DNA of 64,000 nucleotides from Streptomyces sp. NBC_00569 (GTDB lineage Bacteria > Actinomycetota > Actinomycetes > Streptomycetales > Streptomycetaceae). Positions within the stretch are counted from its first letter, which is position 1, and every line of letters starts with the position of its first letter. This document shows positions 16,072-26,028 of this stretch, piece after piece. The stretch lies in contig NZ_CP107783.1 of the NCBI RefSeq assembly GCF_036345255.1, positions 8,735,001 through 8,799,000 on the forward strand, read 5' to 3'. The position numbers and the translations under genes were made by a program. The notes under the pieces were generated by a model that was not told the DNA's origin, did no database searches, and was given only the letters and a program-made list of their open reading frames with translations.

Positions 16072-17343
16072 GTGAACGACGTACAGCACTCTTCCCTGCC
16101 CCGACGGGGCGGTCTCGGCCTCCTCGTCCTGTTCGTGGCCGCCTTCCTGACCATCACCACCGAGACCCTGCCGATGGGGCTCCTTCCACAGATGAGCAAG
16201 GGCCTGGGGACCTCCGAGTCGCAGGTCGGCCTGCTGGTCGCGGTGTACGCCTTCGTGATCATGGTGGTGACCCTGCCGCTCGCCTCGTGGACCGCCCGCT
16301 GGCCGCGGCGTCGGCTCTTCCTTGTGATCATGGCGGCCTTCGCCGTGAGCAACCTGCTGATGGCCCTCGCACCGAGCTTCCCCGTCGCGATCGTCGGCCG
16401 CGTGGTCGCCGCACTGGTGCACGGGGTGCTCTGGTCGATGATGGCCGCGTACGCCACCCGCATGGTCACCCCCGAACGGGCCGGTCGCGCGGTTGCCACT
16501 GTCTACGCGGGCAACAGCGCGGCACTGTCCCTCGGCGTCCCCCTGGGGACAGCCATGGGCAATGCGCTGGGCTGGCGATCGGCCTTCGTCGCGCTGGCCG
16601 TGGTGGCCGCGGTGATCACGGCGCTGGCCCCGGCCCTGCTGCCGCATGCCCCCGGCGCCCGCTCCAGCGACTCCTCGGTCACCAAGGCCTTCCGGATCCC
16701 CGGAGTCCTGGCCATTGCGCTGGCCACCACCTTGATCATGCTGGGCCACTTCACCCTCTACACCTACGTCGCGCCGTACCTGGCGCATGCCGGTGTCACC
16801 GAGCAAGCGGTCAGCCCTGTGCTGTTCGCCTTCGGCGTCGCCGGGATCGCGGGGGTGTGGTGCGCGGGCCTGTTGGTGGACCGGCGTCCGCGCGGTGCCC
16901 TGCTGGGCGCGGTGGGCATCATGGTCCTCGCCCTCGCGGCGCTGGCTGCTTTCGGCAGTTTCACGCCGGCGACGATCGCTCTGACCGTGGTGTGGGGGCT
17001 GGCCTACGCGGCCCTGCCGACCTTCCTGCAGTCGGCCGCGCTGAAGGCCGCGGGGGCCGCGCAGGCCGCCGCCTCCGCCCTCTTCATCATCGGCTTCAAC
17101 CTCGGCATCGGCGGGGGATCGCTGGTCGGCGGGCAGATCCTGGACCACCTGGGCGCACCCGCGCTCCCCGCCGTGGCAGCCGTACTCGCCGTACTCGCCT
17201 GGCTCCTGGTCCTCGGAGCGCGCACCTCGGCCTTCCCCCGGAGCCCGCGTTTCCGCTCGGTCGTCGGGGCCGGGTCCACCCCCGAGCCCGCACCGGCCCG
17301 CGGCACCACCGAGCCTCGTCCCGAGGCATCCGTCCAGTCCTGA
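16072..17343 (+). CDS. MFS transporter (drug/metabolite efflux type)
   Basis: 423 residues with about 12 predicted helices, starting with LGLLVLFVAAFLTITTETLP, the opening typical of the DHA1 arabinose/chloramphenicol efflux (AraJ/CmlR) branch. The GRVVAALVHGVLWSMMAAYA segment holds the motif C-like region of proton antiporters. I chose the GTG at 16072 because upstream starts overlap the promoter elements. It is likely induced by the MerR protein encoded next door and transcribed on into the flavin oxidoreductase gene 63 bp downstream. The substrate is unknown. Confidence 0.9.
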   Translation: MNDVQHSSLPRRGGLGLLVLFVAAFLTITTETLPMGLLPQMSKGLGTSESQVGLLVAVYAFVIMVVTLPLASWTARWPRRRLFLVIMAAFAVSNLLMALAPSFPVAIVGRVVAALVHGVLWSMMAAYATRMVTPERAGRAVATVYAGNSAALSLGVPLGTAMGNALGWRSAFVALAVVAAVITALAPALLPHAPGARSSDSSVTKAFRIPGVLAIALATTLIMLGHFTLYTYVAPYLAHAGVTEQAVSPVLFAFGVAGIAGVWCAGLLVDRRPRGALLGAVGIMVLALAALAAFGSFTPATIALTVVWGLAYAALPTFLQSAALKAAGAAQAAASALFIIGFNLGIGGGSLVGGQILDHLGAPALPAVAAVLAVLAWLLVLGARTSAFPRSPRFRSVVGAGSTPEPAPARGTTEPRPEASVQS

Positions 17344-17406
17344 GCGCGGCGTCCACGCCGCCCGGCTTCCCTTCACTCCCGTTTCGGAAAGGCGATCCCG
17401 CACACT

Positions 17407-18402
17407 GTGAAGCACCTGCGTGACATTCCGCTGTCTCTGCTCAACCTCGCCCCCATCCGCAAGGGCGGCACCGCCACCGAGGCGCTGCACGAGACCATCG
17501 AACTCGCCTGCAAGGCCGAGGAGTTCGGCTACCACCGCTACTGGATCGCCGAGCACCACAACACGTCCGCCGTCGCTTCCTCGGCGACCTCCGTCCTGAT
17601 CGGCCAGGTGGCCGCGGCCACCGAGCGGATCAAGGTCGGGTCCGGCGGCATCATGCTGCCCAACCACGCCCCGTACGTCGTCGCCGAGCAGTTCGGCACC
17701 CTTGCCTCGCTCTACCCCGGACGCATCGACCTGGGCCTGGGCCGCGCCCCCGGCACCGACCCCTGGACCGCGCAGGCCCTGCGCCGAGGCGAAGCCACCG
17801 CCAAGGACTTCCCCGCCCAGGTCACCGAGGTGCGCCGCTACCTCGGTCCCGGTGCGCCCACCCGCCGGGTGCGCGCCATCCCGGGCGAGGGCACCAACGT
17901 GCCGCTGTACATCCTCGGCTCCTCCACCTTCGGCGCCGCCCTGGCCGCGCAGGAGGGCCTGCCCTTCGTCTTCGCCTCGCACTTCGCGCCCGACCAGCTG
18001 CACGCCGCGCTGGACGTATACCGGAGCAACTTCCGCCCCTCGGAGAGCCTCGCGGCGCCGCACGCCATCGTCGGTGTGAACGTCGTCGCCGCGGACACCG
18101 ACCGCGACGCCCAGCGGATCTTCACCACCCTGCAGCGCAAGTTCCTCACCCTGATCCGCGGCGAACTGCAGAACCTGCCACCCGTCGACGACATCGACCA
18201 ACTGTGGTCCGAGCACGAGGCCGCCGCCGTTGGCTCCATGGTCAGGATCTCCGCCGTCGGCTCGCCGGCCACTGTCCGCCAGGGCCTGGACGACTTGGTC
18301 AAGAGCGCGCAGCCCGACGAACTGATCGTCCTGACCGAGACCTGGGACTTCAAGGACCGCATCCGCAGCTACGAACTCCTCGCGGAGCTGAAGAACGCAT
18401 GA
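17407..18402 (+). CDS. LLM-class flavin-dependent oxidoreductase
   Basis: 331 residues of the luciferase-like monooxygenase family that uses F420H2 or FMNH2. [15 protein letters not shown], then [11 protein letters not shown], then the [18 protein letters not shown] loop identify the MsnO8-like subgroup of Streptomyces. The rest of the barrel ([20 protein letters not shown]) is complete. It starts at GTG 17407 behind GGAAAGG. Being in the same operon as an efflux pump under a MerR promoter, it may modify the compound the pump removes; that is inference. Confidence 0.92.
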   Translation: MKHLRDIPLSLLNLAPIRKGGTATEALHETIELACKAEEFGYHRYWIAEHHNTSAVASSATSVLIGQVAAATERIKVGSGGIMLPNHAPYVVAEQFGTLASLYPGRIDLGLGRAPGTDPWTAQALRRGEATAKDFPAQVTEVRRYLGPGAPTRRVRAIPGEGTNVPLYILGSSTFGAALAAQEGLPFVFASHFAPDQLHAALDVYRSNFRPSESLAAPHAIVGVNVVAADTDRDAQRIFTTLQRKFLTLIRGELQNLPPVDDIDQLWSEHEAAAVGSMVRISAVGSPATVRQGLDDLVKSAQPDELIVLTETWDFKDRIRSYELLAELKNA

Positions 18403-18439
18403 CACCCAGCCACCGCCTCTAGAGGAAGGAACCGACGCC

Positions 18440-18610
18440 GTGAACAAGACGAGCAAGACCCTGTTCGTCAATGCGACGGTGGGCGCTCTCACGGTGCCGA
18501 ACCGCTCTGCGATGGCACCGATGAGCCGGGCCCGCGCCGCAGCGGACGGCACCCCCACCGCATTGATGAGCGACTACTACGGGGTTCATGGGGGTGCTCC
18601 AGGTGGGTGA
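18440..18610 (+). pseudogene. Old yellow enzyme N-terminal fragment
   Basis: A GTG at 18440 opens a 56-codon frame reading LFVNATVGALTVPNRSAMAP then MSRARAAADGTPTALMSDYY, the start of NADH:flavin oxidoreductases of the old yellow enzyme family. It is cut after YYG by unrelated sequence. The FMN-binding barrel is gone. It was probably the next gene of the MFS/flavin oxidoreductase operon before a deletion. Confidence 0.8.
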
Positions 18611-18630
18611 GGGGCGGGCGGTCGTCCAGT

Positions 18631-19893
18631 TCAGCTCCGCGCCGGTGCCGTGTCCGTGGTCGTGCGTGCTGCGGGGGCGGTCCTGTCGGGAGTGCAGTGG
18701 GCGACGGTGCGCGTCGTGGCGCGCCGGGTTGTGACGGCCAGGGCGATCAGCGGCAGCAGGGTCAGCCCGGCGAGGACGGCGCCCACCAGGGCGGGGCCGG
18801 TCACGCCGAGGGAGGAAGCGAGGGCCTGACCGGCGAGCGCGGAGCCGGCGGCGATGCCGGTGTTGTACGCGGACGTGGTCAGCGCGGAGGCCAGGGTGGG
18901 GGCGTCGCCGGCGAAGCGGACAGTGAGGGCGGTAACGACCGGGTTGATCGTGAATCCCGCCAGTGCCATGAGGAAGATCGGGGCGACGGCACCGGCCGGG
19001 CTGGTGGACAGCGGGATCAGCGCGAGCAGGATCAGCGCGGTCGCCGCGGCTGCCGGGATCGTCGTGACCATCGGTCGGCGGTCGCCGAACCGGCCGCCGA
19101 TCGCGGTGCCGCCCAGCGCGCCGGCTCCGAACGCGATCAGCACCAGAGGTACGGCACCCTCGGGGATGCCGGCGCGGTCGGTCAGCAGCGGGGTGATGTA
19201 GGTGTAGACGGCCAGAACCCCGCCCATGATCAGCACGGCGGCGGCCAGGGCCAGCCACAGGCGGCCCTGCCGCAGCGCCCGGATCTCGTCCCGAACGGAA
19301 ACCTGGGGGCGCTGCTGCGTTCGGGGGAGGAAGCGGCCGATGACGGCGGCGGCCAGTGCGGCGAGTGCGGCCAGGGCCCAGAACAGTCCGCGCCAGCCGG
19401 TGACGTGACCGGCCAGTGACCCGGCGGGGACGCCGACGACGTTGGCCAGGGTCAGGCCGCCCATCACCGCGCTGACGGCCCGGGTGGCGTTCGCAGGCCC
19501 GGCGGCGGTGGTGGCGATGACGAACCCGACGGCCCAGAACGCGCCGGTGGCCAGCGCGGCGACGAACCGGGCGGCCAAGACGATGGTGAAGGAGCTGGTG
19601 AGTGCTGCGATGACGTGCCCGGCGGCGAAGACGGTCAGGGCGAGGACGAGGGTGAGGCGCTGGGGCAGGCGCAGGGTGGCCAGGGCCATGGTCGGCCCGC
19701 CGACGATCATGCCGACGGCGAAGGCCGTGATCAGCAGGCCGGCGTGGGAGACGCTGGCTCCGAGGTCGGGGGCGATGTCCGGGAGGATCCCGGCGATGAC
19801 GAATTCGGTGGTGCCCATCAGGAAGGTGCCGGCGGCGAGCACCCACACGACGAAGGGCAGCTTGCCCGGCGCGCGAGCGGCGGGAGCGGACAT
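18631..19893 (-). CDS. MFS transporter (AraJ/Cmx-like efflux)
   Basis: 420 residues, 12 helices. LPFVVWVLAAGTFLMGTTEF then VIAGILPDIA is the characteristic N-terminus of AraJ/chloramphenicol-type efflux pumps. AARFVAALATGAFWAVGFVI then GWRGLFWALAALAAL carry the antiporter region. The start is the ATG at 19893, preceded by GAGGAG. The C-terminal 25 residues are an Arg/Thr/Ala-rich cytoplasmic tail. Directly upstream lie a 7-bp tandem repeat and a lipoprotein gene in the same direction. Confidence 0.9.
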   Translation of the reverse strand: MSAPAARAPGKLPFVVWVLAAGTFLMGTTEFVIAGILPDIAPDLGASVSHAGLLITAFAVGMIVGGPTMALATLRLPQRLTLVLALTVFAAGHVIAALTSSFTIVLAARFVAALATGAFWAVGFVIATTAAGPANATRAVSAVMGGLTLANVVGVPAGSLAGHVTGWRGLFWALAALAALAAAVIGRFLPRTQQRPQVSVRDEIRALRQGRLWLALAAAVLIMGGVLAVYTYITPLLTDRAGIPEGAVPLVLIAFGAGALGGTAIGGRFGDRRPMVTTIPAAAATALILLALIPLSTSPAGAVAPIFLMALAGFTINPVVTALTVRFAGDAPTLASALTTSAYNTGIAAGSALAGQALASSLGVTGPALVGAVLAGLTLLPLIALAVTTRRATTRTVAHCTPDRTAPAARTTTDTAPARS

Positions 19894-19910
19894 ACGGAGA
19901 ACTACTCCTC

Positions 19911-19945
19911 GGAAACAGGAAACAGGAAACAGGAAACAGGAAATG
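19911..19945. repeat. Tandem 7-bp repeat (GGAAACA), five units
   Basis: Four perfect GGAAACA units and a fifth, GGAAATG, lie between the lipoprotein stop (19959) and the MFS start. Such a tract can change length by slippage and alter the spacing between two co-transcribed genes. Confidence 0.9.
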
Positions 19946-19958
19946 GGGTGGGCACTGG

Positions 19959-20489
19959 TCAGGTGGCGGGCTGGATGCGGACGCGGTCGGCGTTGGCCAG
20001 GCGTGCGATGTCGTCCTGGTCGGTGAGGTGACCGAAGATGACCAGGCCCGGTGAGGGGTGGCCGTCGCGGTAGAAGAGCGCCAGGTTGCCCCACGGCGCG
20101 TAGAACGCCAGGTCGCCTGCCTTGGGGACGGACGATTCGGGGGCGCCGTCGGTGCTCAGCTTGCGCGGCAGGTCGGCGACGCGCTCGGTTCCCTGGAAGT
20201 CGTCGAGATCGAGGGTGAGCGGCAGTAGCGCGGCGAAGTCCCGCGCGGTGGCGCTCTCGTTCAAGGTGGCGTCCACGGTGTGGCCGCCGATCGTGAGGCG
20301 AAGGTGCATGGTGCTGTTCTCCTGTTCGGTCGCCGGCCGGCCGGACGCGGACTGCCGAGGCGAGTCGTTGGACGGCGGCGACACCGTGGGCGCGGTGTCC
20401 GGTGTGGTGGTGCTGCACGCCGTTACAGCCAGCAGCAGCGCTACGGCCGCGACCGCGCGGGCACAGGTTCGCAGGGCGGAGCGGGGCAT
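19959..20489 (-). CDS. Cyclophilin-like-fold lipoprotein
   Basis: 176 residues. The N-terminus has a positively charged start, a hydrophobic stretch (AVAAVALLLAVTAC) and a lipobox LAVTAC, so it should be secreted and lipid-anchored. A Ser/Pro/Thr-rich linker (about 25-60) is followed by MHLRLTIGGHTVDATLNESA and LAFYAPWGNLALFYRDG, typical of the small cyclophilin-like domain found in many bacterial proteins. Its role is unknown; prolyl isomerase activity is not established for this group. It lies 15 bp after the SDR gene and ahead of the MFS gene, likely one transcript. Confidence 0.85.
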   Translation of the reverse strand: MPRSALRTCARAVAAVALLLAVTACSTTTPDTAPTVSPPSNDSPRQSASGRPATEQENSTMHLRLTIGGHTVDATLNESATARDFAALLPLTLDLDDFQGTERVADLPRKLSTDGAPESSVPKAGDLAFYAPWGNLALFYRDGHPSPGLVIFGHLTDQDDIARLANADRVRIQPAT

Positions 20490-20504
20490 GGAGGATCTTT
20501 CGGA

Positions 20505-21170
20505 TCAGTCGGGCATCGGTTCGGCGTAGTGCCGAAAGCCGTCCCGGTCGGTGTGCAGGCTGTACAGCCGCTCGGCCAGCGCGCTCGGGCTGGAGCGTTC
20601 GGAGTCCGGGCTGATGGCTCCGGGCACGATGAGCTGGGCGGCGTGGATGTTCTCGCCCGCGAGCGCGTCGTGGAGCATCGCCGCATACGCGCTCTCGCCG
20701 GCGAACGCGATCGAGGTGCCGGCCCGCTCGGGGTGCGGGCGGACCGCGCTGCCGCCGTTGACGAACAGCAGCGTGCCGCGCCCGAGCGCCCGCATCCCGG
20801 GTAGCACCGCGTTCACACAGGTCAGCGGGCCCTTGATGGAGAAGGCGACGGGGTCGTCGAGGTCGGCCGGGCTGGTGTCGAGGACCGGCTTCATGAAGTC
20901 GGCGCGGGGCACTGGGCTGAACTGCAGGATCTCCACCGGCCCCAGTTCCTCACCGGCCCGTCGCAGGGCGGTGGTGAGGGATTCGGGGTCCAGGACGTCG
21001 GCGGTGTAGCCGCGGGCCTGGATACCGTCTCGGCCCAGCTCGTCCACGAGCGGGACGAGGTGGTTGGGGCGGCGCGCGAGGAGGGCGACGGTGTGGCCGG
21101 AGGCGCCGAAGCGGCGGGCGCAGGCCAGGCCGAGGCCGGGACCGGCGCCGACGAGGGCGAAAGTCGTCAC
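20505..21170 (-). CDS. SDR-family oxidoreductase-like protein with altered active site
   Basis: 221 residues with a short-chain dehydrogenase Rossmann start (FALVGAGPGLGLACARRFGA) and GTLLFVNGGSAVRPHPERAG. The usual catalytic YxxxK is not clear: at the expected place stands SAYAAMLHDAL, where the lysine is replaced. It may have lost redox chemistry or use a different mechanism. It belongs to a minus-strand group with the lipoprotein and MFS genes, and 46 bp upstream lies a broken alcohol dehydrogenase. Confidence 0.82.
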   Translation of the reverse strand: MTTFALVGAGPGLGLACARRFGASGHTVALLARRPNHLVPLVDELGRDGIQARGYTADVLDPESLTTALRRAGEELGPVEILQFSPVPRADFMKPVLDTSPADLDDPVAFSIKGPLTCVNAVLPGMRALGRGTLLFVNGGSAVRPHPERAGTSIAFAGESAYAAMLHDALAGENIHAAQLIVPGAISPDSERSSPSALAERLYSLHTDRDGFRHYAEPMPD

Positions 21171-21216
21171 GAGAGATTCCTTTGCATGAGCAGCAGGGCG
21201 GTGAGTCGGCGGTTAG

Positions 21217-21630
21217 TCAGGGCTTCAGCAGCGTCTTGATGGCGCGTCGTTCGTCCATGGCCTTGTAGCCCTCGGCGACCTGGTCGAGCGGGAGGGTGAG
21301 GTCGAAGACCTTGCCCGGGTCGATGCGGCCGGTCTGGACGCGGTCGATGAGGTCGGGCAGGTAGCGGCGTACGGGGGGCGGGGCCGCCGCGCAGGCCGAC
21401 GTGGGAGAAGAACAGTTCCTGGCCGTCGACGGCGACGTCGTGGGGGACGCCGACGAAGCCGACGATGCCACCCGGGCGGGCCGAGTGCAGGGCCTGAGCG
21501 GTGCCGACGCACTCCAGCACGCTGTCGGCGCCGATGCCGCCGGTCAGCTCCTTGATCCGCTCGATGCCCTCGTCGCCGCGCTCGGCGACGATGTCGGTGG
21601 CGCCGAACGCGCGGGCCAGCTTCTGCCGGC
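21217..21630 (-). pseudogene. Zinc-type alcohol dehydrogenase C-terminal remnant
   Basis: Two minus frames together read GRQKLARAFG, LECVGTAQALHSARPGGIVG, then after a frameshift near 21390 RRYLPDLIDRVQTGRIDPGK and VAEGYKAMDERRAIKTLLKP, stopping at 21217. This is the NAD-binding and C-terminal part of a threonine/alcohol dehydrogenase. The catalytic zinc-binding N-terminus is missing. 21631-21857 contains nothing firm apart from a 23-codon frame at 21759-21830. Confidence 0.8.
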
Positions 21631-21857
21631 CCCACCTTGGGTGTGAGCGAAGGTGGTCGTGGGCCGTCGTGGCCCCGCTCTGTGCTCGGCACCCACATGG
21701 GGCCGGTCACCCACGCCGTACTGCACCATGCCGCCGCCCCTGTCGCGGTGGTTCCCCATGAGTGATCACCTGGGAGGAGTGATTCTCGTGAAAAGCCGCC
21801 AGCGGCGTGGGCGTGCGTCGTGGCGCTGACCGACTCCGAAGACGACGGTGAAGGAAG

Positions 21858-22748
21858 GTGAAGGTTGTGGGACTTCCCCTGGTCGTGGGTGTCGACGGCT
21901 CCGAGTCGAGCATGCGCGCGGTGGACTGGGCGGCGGACGAGGCCGTCCTGCGCGGGGTGCCGCTACGGCTGGTGTACGCGTCGTTGTGGGAGCGCTATGA
22001 GGGAGCAGCGCTCGCCGAGACCCTCGGCAGGCCTTCGGAACAGGTGCTGGCCGACGACATTCTTGATACCGCGGCGCGGCGCGCCCACCGCCGTGACAGC
22101 GATCTGAAGGTCACCACCGAGGTGCTGCCCGAAGACGCGGTCAGCGCTCTCCTACACGAGGGGCGGAACGCCTGTGCCCTGGTGCTTGGATCGCGTGGCC
22201 GCAGTGGTGTCGCCGAGGTGCTGCTCGGCTCGGTCTGCCTCGCGGTGGCCGCCCACGCCGACTGCCCCGTGTTCGTGCTGCGCGGCAGTCACGACAACCA
22301 GGCCAGGACCGGGATGCTGCACACAATCGCTCTCGGAGTCGGCGAGGAGCAGCAGAACTCGGAGGCCGTGCGCTTCGCCTTCCAGGAGGCACAACGCCGT
22401 GGAGCCGCTCTCGATGCGGTGCGGGCCTGGCGCTGCCCGGCGCACGAGTCGGTCGATCATCCGCTGCTTGCGGGAGAACCCGCCCGCTTGCACGAGGAGC
22501 GGGCGGTGGAGATCCTGGAGTCGGCGCTGAGCGAGTTCGCGGCGGAGTACCCATCGGTGGAACTGCGTCGACGGACTGCCGAGGGGCCCGCCCGCAGGGT
22601 GCTGCTGGACGCCTCGATGCGGGCCGACCTACTGGTTGTCGGTGCCCTGCGGCGCCGGAGCCACCTTGGTCTTCAATTCGGCCAGGTCGCGCACACGGCC
22701 CTGCACCATTCGCGATGTCCCGTCGCCGTCGTTCCGCAGTGGGGCTGA
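21858..22748 (+). CDS. Universal stress protein with two UspA domains
   Basis: 296 residues in two UspA repeats. The first starts LVVGVDGSESSMRAVDWAAD and ends GSRGRSGVAEVLLGSVCLAV, with the G-2x-G-9x-G(S) nucleotide-binding motif. The second (about 150-296) ends ADLLVVGALRRRSHLGLQFG and has a degenerate version. Actinobacterial tandem Usp proteins are typical of dormancy and hypoxia regulons. The start may be GTG 21858 or GTG 21867; GAAGGAAGG upstream serves either. It heads the stress/low-energy block at 21.8-31 kb and converges with the PPK2 gene. Confidence 0.93.
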   Translation: MKVVGLPLVVGVDGSESSMRAVDWAADEAVLRGVPLRLVYASLWERYEGAALAETLGRPSEQVLADDILDTAARRAHRRDSDLKVTTEVLPEDAVSALLHEGRNACALVLGSRGRSGVAEVLLGSVCLAVAAHADCPVFVLRGSHDNQARTGMLHTIALGVGEEQQNSEAVRFAFQEAQRRGAALDAVRAWRCPAHESVDHPLLAGEPARLHEERAVEILESALSEFAAEYPSVELRRRTAEGPARRVLLDASMRADLLVVGALRRRSHLGLQFGQVAHTALHHSRCPVAVVPQWG

Positions 22749-22761
22749 GCGCGTGGCCGGC

Positions 22762-23565
22762 TCAGATGCCCGCCGCGTGGTCGGGGACGTATGTCTGCAG
22801 GTCACGCGGTGGGCGTTCGTAGCCGGTCGACGCGGGCCGGGGCGGCAGCTCGAGCACCGGCGGTGGCACCTCGTGGTAGGGAACGGATTCCAGAAGGTGG
22901 GCGATCATGTTCAGTCGCGCCCTGCGCTTGTCATCACTCTCCACCACGAACCACGGCGCGTCCGAGGTGTCGGTGTGCACCAGCATCTGGTCCTTGGCCC
23001 GGGAGTAGGCCTCCCACCGACTGATCGACTCGAGATCCATCGGGGACAGCTTCCACCGCCGCGTCGGATCCTCCAGCCGCCGGCTGAACCGCTCCTGCTG
23101 CACGGCGTCGCTCACCGAGAACCAGTACTTGCGCAGCAGGACGCCGTCCTCGATGAGCATGCGCTCGAACACGGGGCATTGGCGGAGGAAGAGTTGGTAC
23201 TCCTCCTTGGTGCAGAAGCCCATCACGTGCTCGACACCGGCGCGGTTGTACCAGCTCCGGTCGAACAACGCGATCTCACCGGCAGCCGGCAGATGCTCGA
23301 CGTAACGCTGGAAGTACCACTGGCCGCGTTCACGCTCGGTCGGCTTGGGCAGAGCCACGGTCCGGGCGACTCGAGGGTTGAGGTGTTCGGCGACCCGCTT
23401 GATGGTGCCGCCCTTGCCCGCCGCGTCCCGTCCTTCGAAGACGACCACCAGCCGGGCGCCCTCGGTGCGTACCCACTCCTGAAGCTTCACCAGCTCCGTC
23501 TGAAGACGCAGCAGCTCCCGCTCGTACGCCGCGCGCGGCACCTTCGCGGCCTTCTCGCCGGCCAT
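22762..23565 (-). CDS. ppk2: Polyphosphate kinase 2 (PPK2)
   Basis: 267 residues, the usual PPK2 size. VVVFEGRDAAGKGGTIKRV is the Walker A region, EIALFDRSWYNRAGVEHVMG the Walker B region with the lid arginine, and RRWKLSPMDLESISRWEAYS the signature C-terminal part. PPK2 enzymes phosphorylate nucleotides from polyphosphate, favouring ATP or GTP formation in energy shortage. The start is the ATG at 23565 after GGCGGAGGAGG. It is divergent from the phosphoketolase gene with only 48 bp between starts, so the two promoters must overlap or share control. Confidence 0.95.
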   Translation of the reverse strand: MAGEKAAKVPRAAYERELLRLQTELVKLQEWVRTEGARLVVVFEGRDAAGKGGTIKRVAEHLNPRVARTVALPKPTERERGQWYFQRYVEHLPAAGEIALFDRSWYNRAGVEHVMGFCTKEEYQLFLRQCPVFERMLIEDGVLLRKYWFSVSDAVQQERFSRRLEDPTRRWKLSPMDLESISRWEAYSRAKDQMLVHTDTSDAPWFVVESDDKRRARLNMIAHLLESVPYHEVPPPVLELPPRPASTGYERPPRDLQTYVPDHAAGI

Positions 23566-23613
23566 GCCGCCTCCTCCGCCCGATGACTTGCCCCGATGAC
23601 ATACGGAGCCACC

Positions 23614-25998
23614 ATGCCCAAGGTCGAACACCAGGACAGCACGCTACTGACCGACGACGAACTGCGCACCCTGGACGCCCACTGGCGGGCCGCGAACTAC
23701 CTTGCCGTGGGCCAGATCTACCTCATGGCCAATCCGCTGCTCGCCGAGCCCCTGACTCCCGCCCACATCAAGCCGCGCCTGCTCGGCCACTGGGGAACGT
23801 CGCCCGGCCTCAACCTCGTCCACACCCACCTTAACCGCGCCATCAAAGCCCGTGACCTCGAAGCGCTGTGCGTGTGGGGACCGGGCCACGGTGGGCCCGC
23901 GGTCCTCGCGAACTCCTGGCTGGAGGGCAGCTACAGCGAGACCTACGCGGACGTCACGCGTGACGCGACGGGCATGGAACGCCTCTTCAGGCAGTTCTCG
24001 TTCCCGGGCGGCGTGCCCAGCCATGTGGCGCCCGAGACGCCCGGGTCGATCCACGAGGGCGGTGAACTCGGCTACTCACTCGCTCACGCATATGGCGCCG
24101 CCTTCGACAATCCGAACCTGCTGGTTGCCTGCGTGATCGGCGACGGCGAGGCGGAGACCGGTCCGCTCGCCGCGTCCTGGCACTCGAACAAGTTCCTCGA
24201 CCCGGTCCACGACGGCGCTGTCCTGCCGATCCTCCATCTCAACGGCTACAAGATCGCCAACCCGACCGTACTGTCCCGCATCCCCGAGCCCGAACTCGAC
24301 GAGTTGCTACGGGGATACGGGCACGAGCCGATTCACGTGACCGGCGACGATCCGCTTCAGGTCCACCGCGCCATGGCCGGCGCTCTCGACCGGGCGCTGG
24401 ACCGCATCGAGCTGATGCAGCGCACGGCCCGCGAGGGCGGCGTGGCCGAGCGGGTGCGCTGGCCCGTGGTCGTGCTGCGTACGCCGAAGGGCTGGACGGG
24501 ACCCGCCGAGGTCGACGGCGTGCCCGTCGAGGGGACCTGGCGGGCCCACCAGGTCCCCCTGGCCGGCGTACGTGAAAACCCGGAGCATCTGGGGCAGTTG
24601 GAGGCATGGCTACGCTCGTACCGACCCGAGGAACTCTTCGATCCAGCGGGGCGGCCCAGCGCGGACGTCCTTGCGTGCGTCCCCGAGGGGGACCGCCGCC
24701 TCGGCGCCACGTTGCACGCCAACGGCGGCCGTCTCGTGCGCGATCTGCCGATTCCGCCCCTCGACGGCTTCGCCGTCCCCGTAGACAAGCCGGGCGCCAC
24801 CCAGCACGAGCCCACCCGTGTCCTGGGCAACCTCCTGGAACGGATCATGGAGGACACCTCCGGCCGCCGTGACTTCCGCCTGGTCGGGCCCGACGAGACA
24901 GCCTCCAACCGGCTCGAAGCCGTCTACCAGGCCAGTGGCAAAGCCTGGCAGGCACAGACCCTCCCGGTGGACGAGCACCTGGACCGACACGGCCGCGTCA
25001 TGGAGATCCTCTCCGAACACCTCTGTCAGGGCTGGCTGGAGGGTTACCTCCTCACCGGCCGGCACGGACTGTTCTCGTGCTACGAGGCGTTCGTCCACAT
25101 CGTCGACTCGATGGTGAACCAGCACATCAAGTGGCTCAGGACCTCTCGGGCACTGGAGTGGCGGGCTCCGATCGCCTCCCTCAACTACCTGCTGACGTCA
25201 CACGTCTGGCGGCAGGACCACAACGGGTTCTCGCACCAGGACCCCGGTTTCGTGGATCACGTCCTCAACAAGAGTCCCGAGGTCGTACGGGTGTACCTGC
25301 CGCCCGACGCCAACACGCTGCTGTCCGTCGCGGACCATGTCCTGCGCAGCAGGGACTACGTCAACGTCGTCGTCGCGGGCAAACAGCCCTGCTTCGACTG
25401 GCTCTCCATGGACCAGGCCCGCGCCCACTGCGCGCGCGGCGCCGGAATCTGGGACTGGGCAGGGTCCTCCGGCGGGGACCGCGAGCCCGATGTCGTCCTC
25501 GCCTGCGCGGGCGACGTCCCCACCCTGGAGATCCTGGCAGCGTCCGACCTGCTGCGGCGCCACCTGCCAGAACTGGCCGTCCGGGTCGTCAACGTGGTCG
25601 ACATGACCCGCCTGCTGGCCCGCGATGAACATCCCCACGGGATGAGCGACTTCGAGTACGACGGGCTGTTCACGACGGACAAGCCCGTGATCTTCGCCTA
25701 CCACGGCTACCCCTGGCTGATCCACCGTCTTGCCTACCGCCGCACCGGACACGGCAACCTCCATGTCCGCGGCTACAAGGAAATGGGCACGACCACGACC
25801 CCGTTCGACATGGTCGTCCGCAACGACATGGACCGCTACCGCCTGGTGATGGACGTCATCGACCGAGTGCCCGGCTTCGCTGTCCGGGCCGCCGCCGTAC
25901 GCCAGCGCATGGCCGACGCCCGCACCCGGCACCACGCGTGGATCCGCGAGCACGGAACCGACCTGCCGGAGGTCGCCGACTGGGCCTGGAGCGCGTAA
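23614..25998 (+). CDS. xfp: Xylulose-5-phosphate/fructose-6-phosphate phosphoketolase
   Basis: 794 residues from the ATG at 23614 (GGAG 7 bp before). It splits xylulose 5-phosphate or fructose 6-phosphate with phosphate into acetyl-phosphate and a smaller sugar phosphate, using thiamine diphosphate. Family signatures are complete: [59 protein letters not shown] for cofactor binding, and [20 protein letters not shown] in the second half. With PPK2 beside it and an ADP-forming acetate-CoA ligase downstream, acetyl-phosphate could feed ATP synthesis when respiration is limited. Confidence 0.97.
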   Translation: MPKVEHQDSTLLTDDELRTLDAHWRAANYLAVGQIYLMANPLLAEPLTPAHIKPRLLGHWGTSPGLNLVHTHLNRAIKARDLEALCVWGPGHGGPAVLANSWLEGSYSETYADVTRDATGMERLFRQFSFPGGVPSHVAPETPGSIHEGGELGYSLAHAYGAAFDNPNLLVACVIGDGEAETGPLAASWHSNKFLDPVHDGAVLPILHLNGYKIANPTVLSRIPEPELDELLRGYGHEPIHVTGDDPLQVHRAMAGALDRALDRIELMQRTAREGGVAERVRWPVVVLRTPKGWTGPAEVDGVPVEGTWRAHQVPLAGVRENPEHLGQLEAWLRSYRPEELFDPAGRPSADVLACVPEGDRRLGATLHANGGRLVRDLPIPPLDGFAVPVDKPGATQHEPTRVLGNLLERIMEDTSGRRDFRLVGPDETASNRLEAVYQASGKAWQAQTLPVDEHLDRHGRVMEILSEHLCQGWLEGYLLTGRHGLFSCYEAFVHIVDSMVNQHIKWLRTSRALEWRAPIASLNYLLTSHVWRQDHNGFSHQDPGFVDHVLNKSPEVVRVYLPPDANTLLSVADHVLRSRDYVNVVVAGKQPCFDWLSMDQARAHCARGAGIWDWAGSSGGDREPDVVLACAGDVPTLEILAASDLLRRHLPELAVRVVNVVDMTRLLARDEHPHGMSDFEYDGLFTTDKPVIFAYHGYPWLIHRLAYRRTGHGNLHVRGYKEMGTTTTPFDMVVRNDMDRYRLVMDVIDRVPGFAVRAAAVRQRMADARTRHHAWIREHGTDLPEVADWAWSA

Positions 25999-26028
25999 GG
26001 CGCCTTTTGCTCAAAGGAGTTGATCGTC

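Noticed and set aside
16018..18558. Minus-strand open frame of 846 codons
   Set aside because: It lies opposite the MFS and flavin oxidoreductase genes, is low-complexity Gly/Arg/Asp-rich, and comes from high-GC codon bias.
19911..19945. CRISPR-like repeat
   Set aside because: The units are 7 bp and directly adjacent with no spacers.
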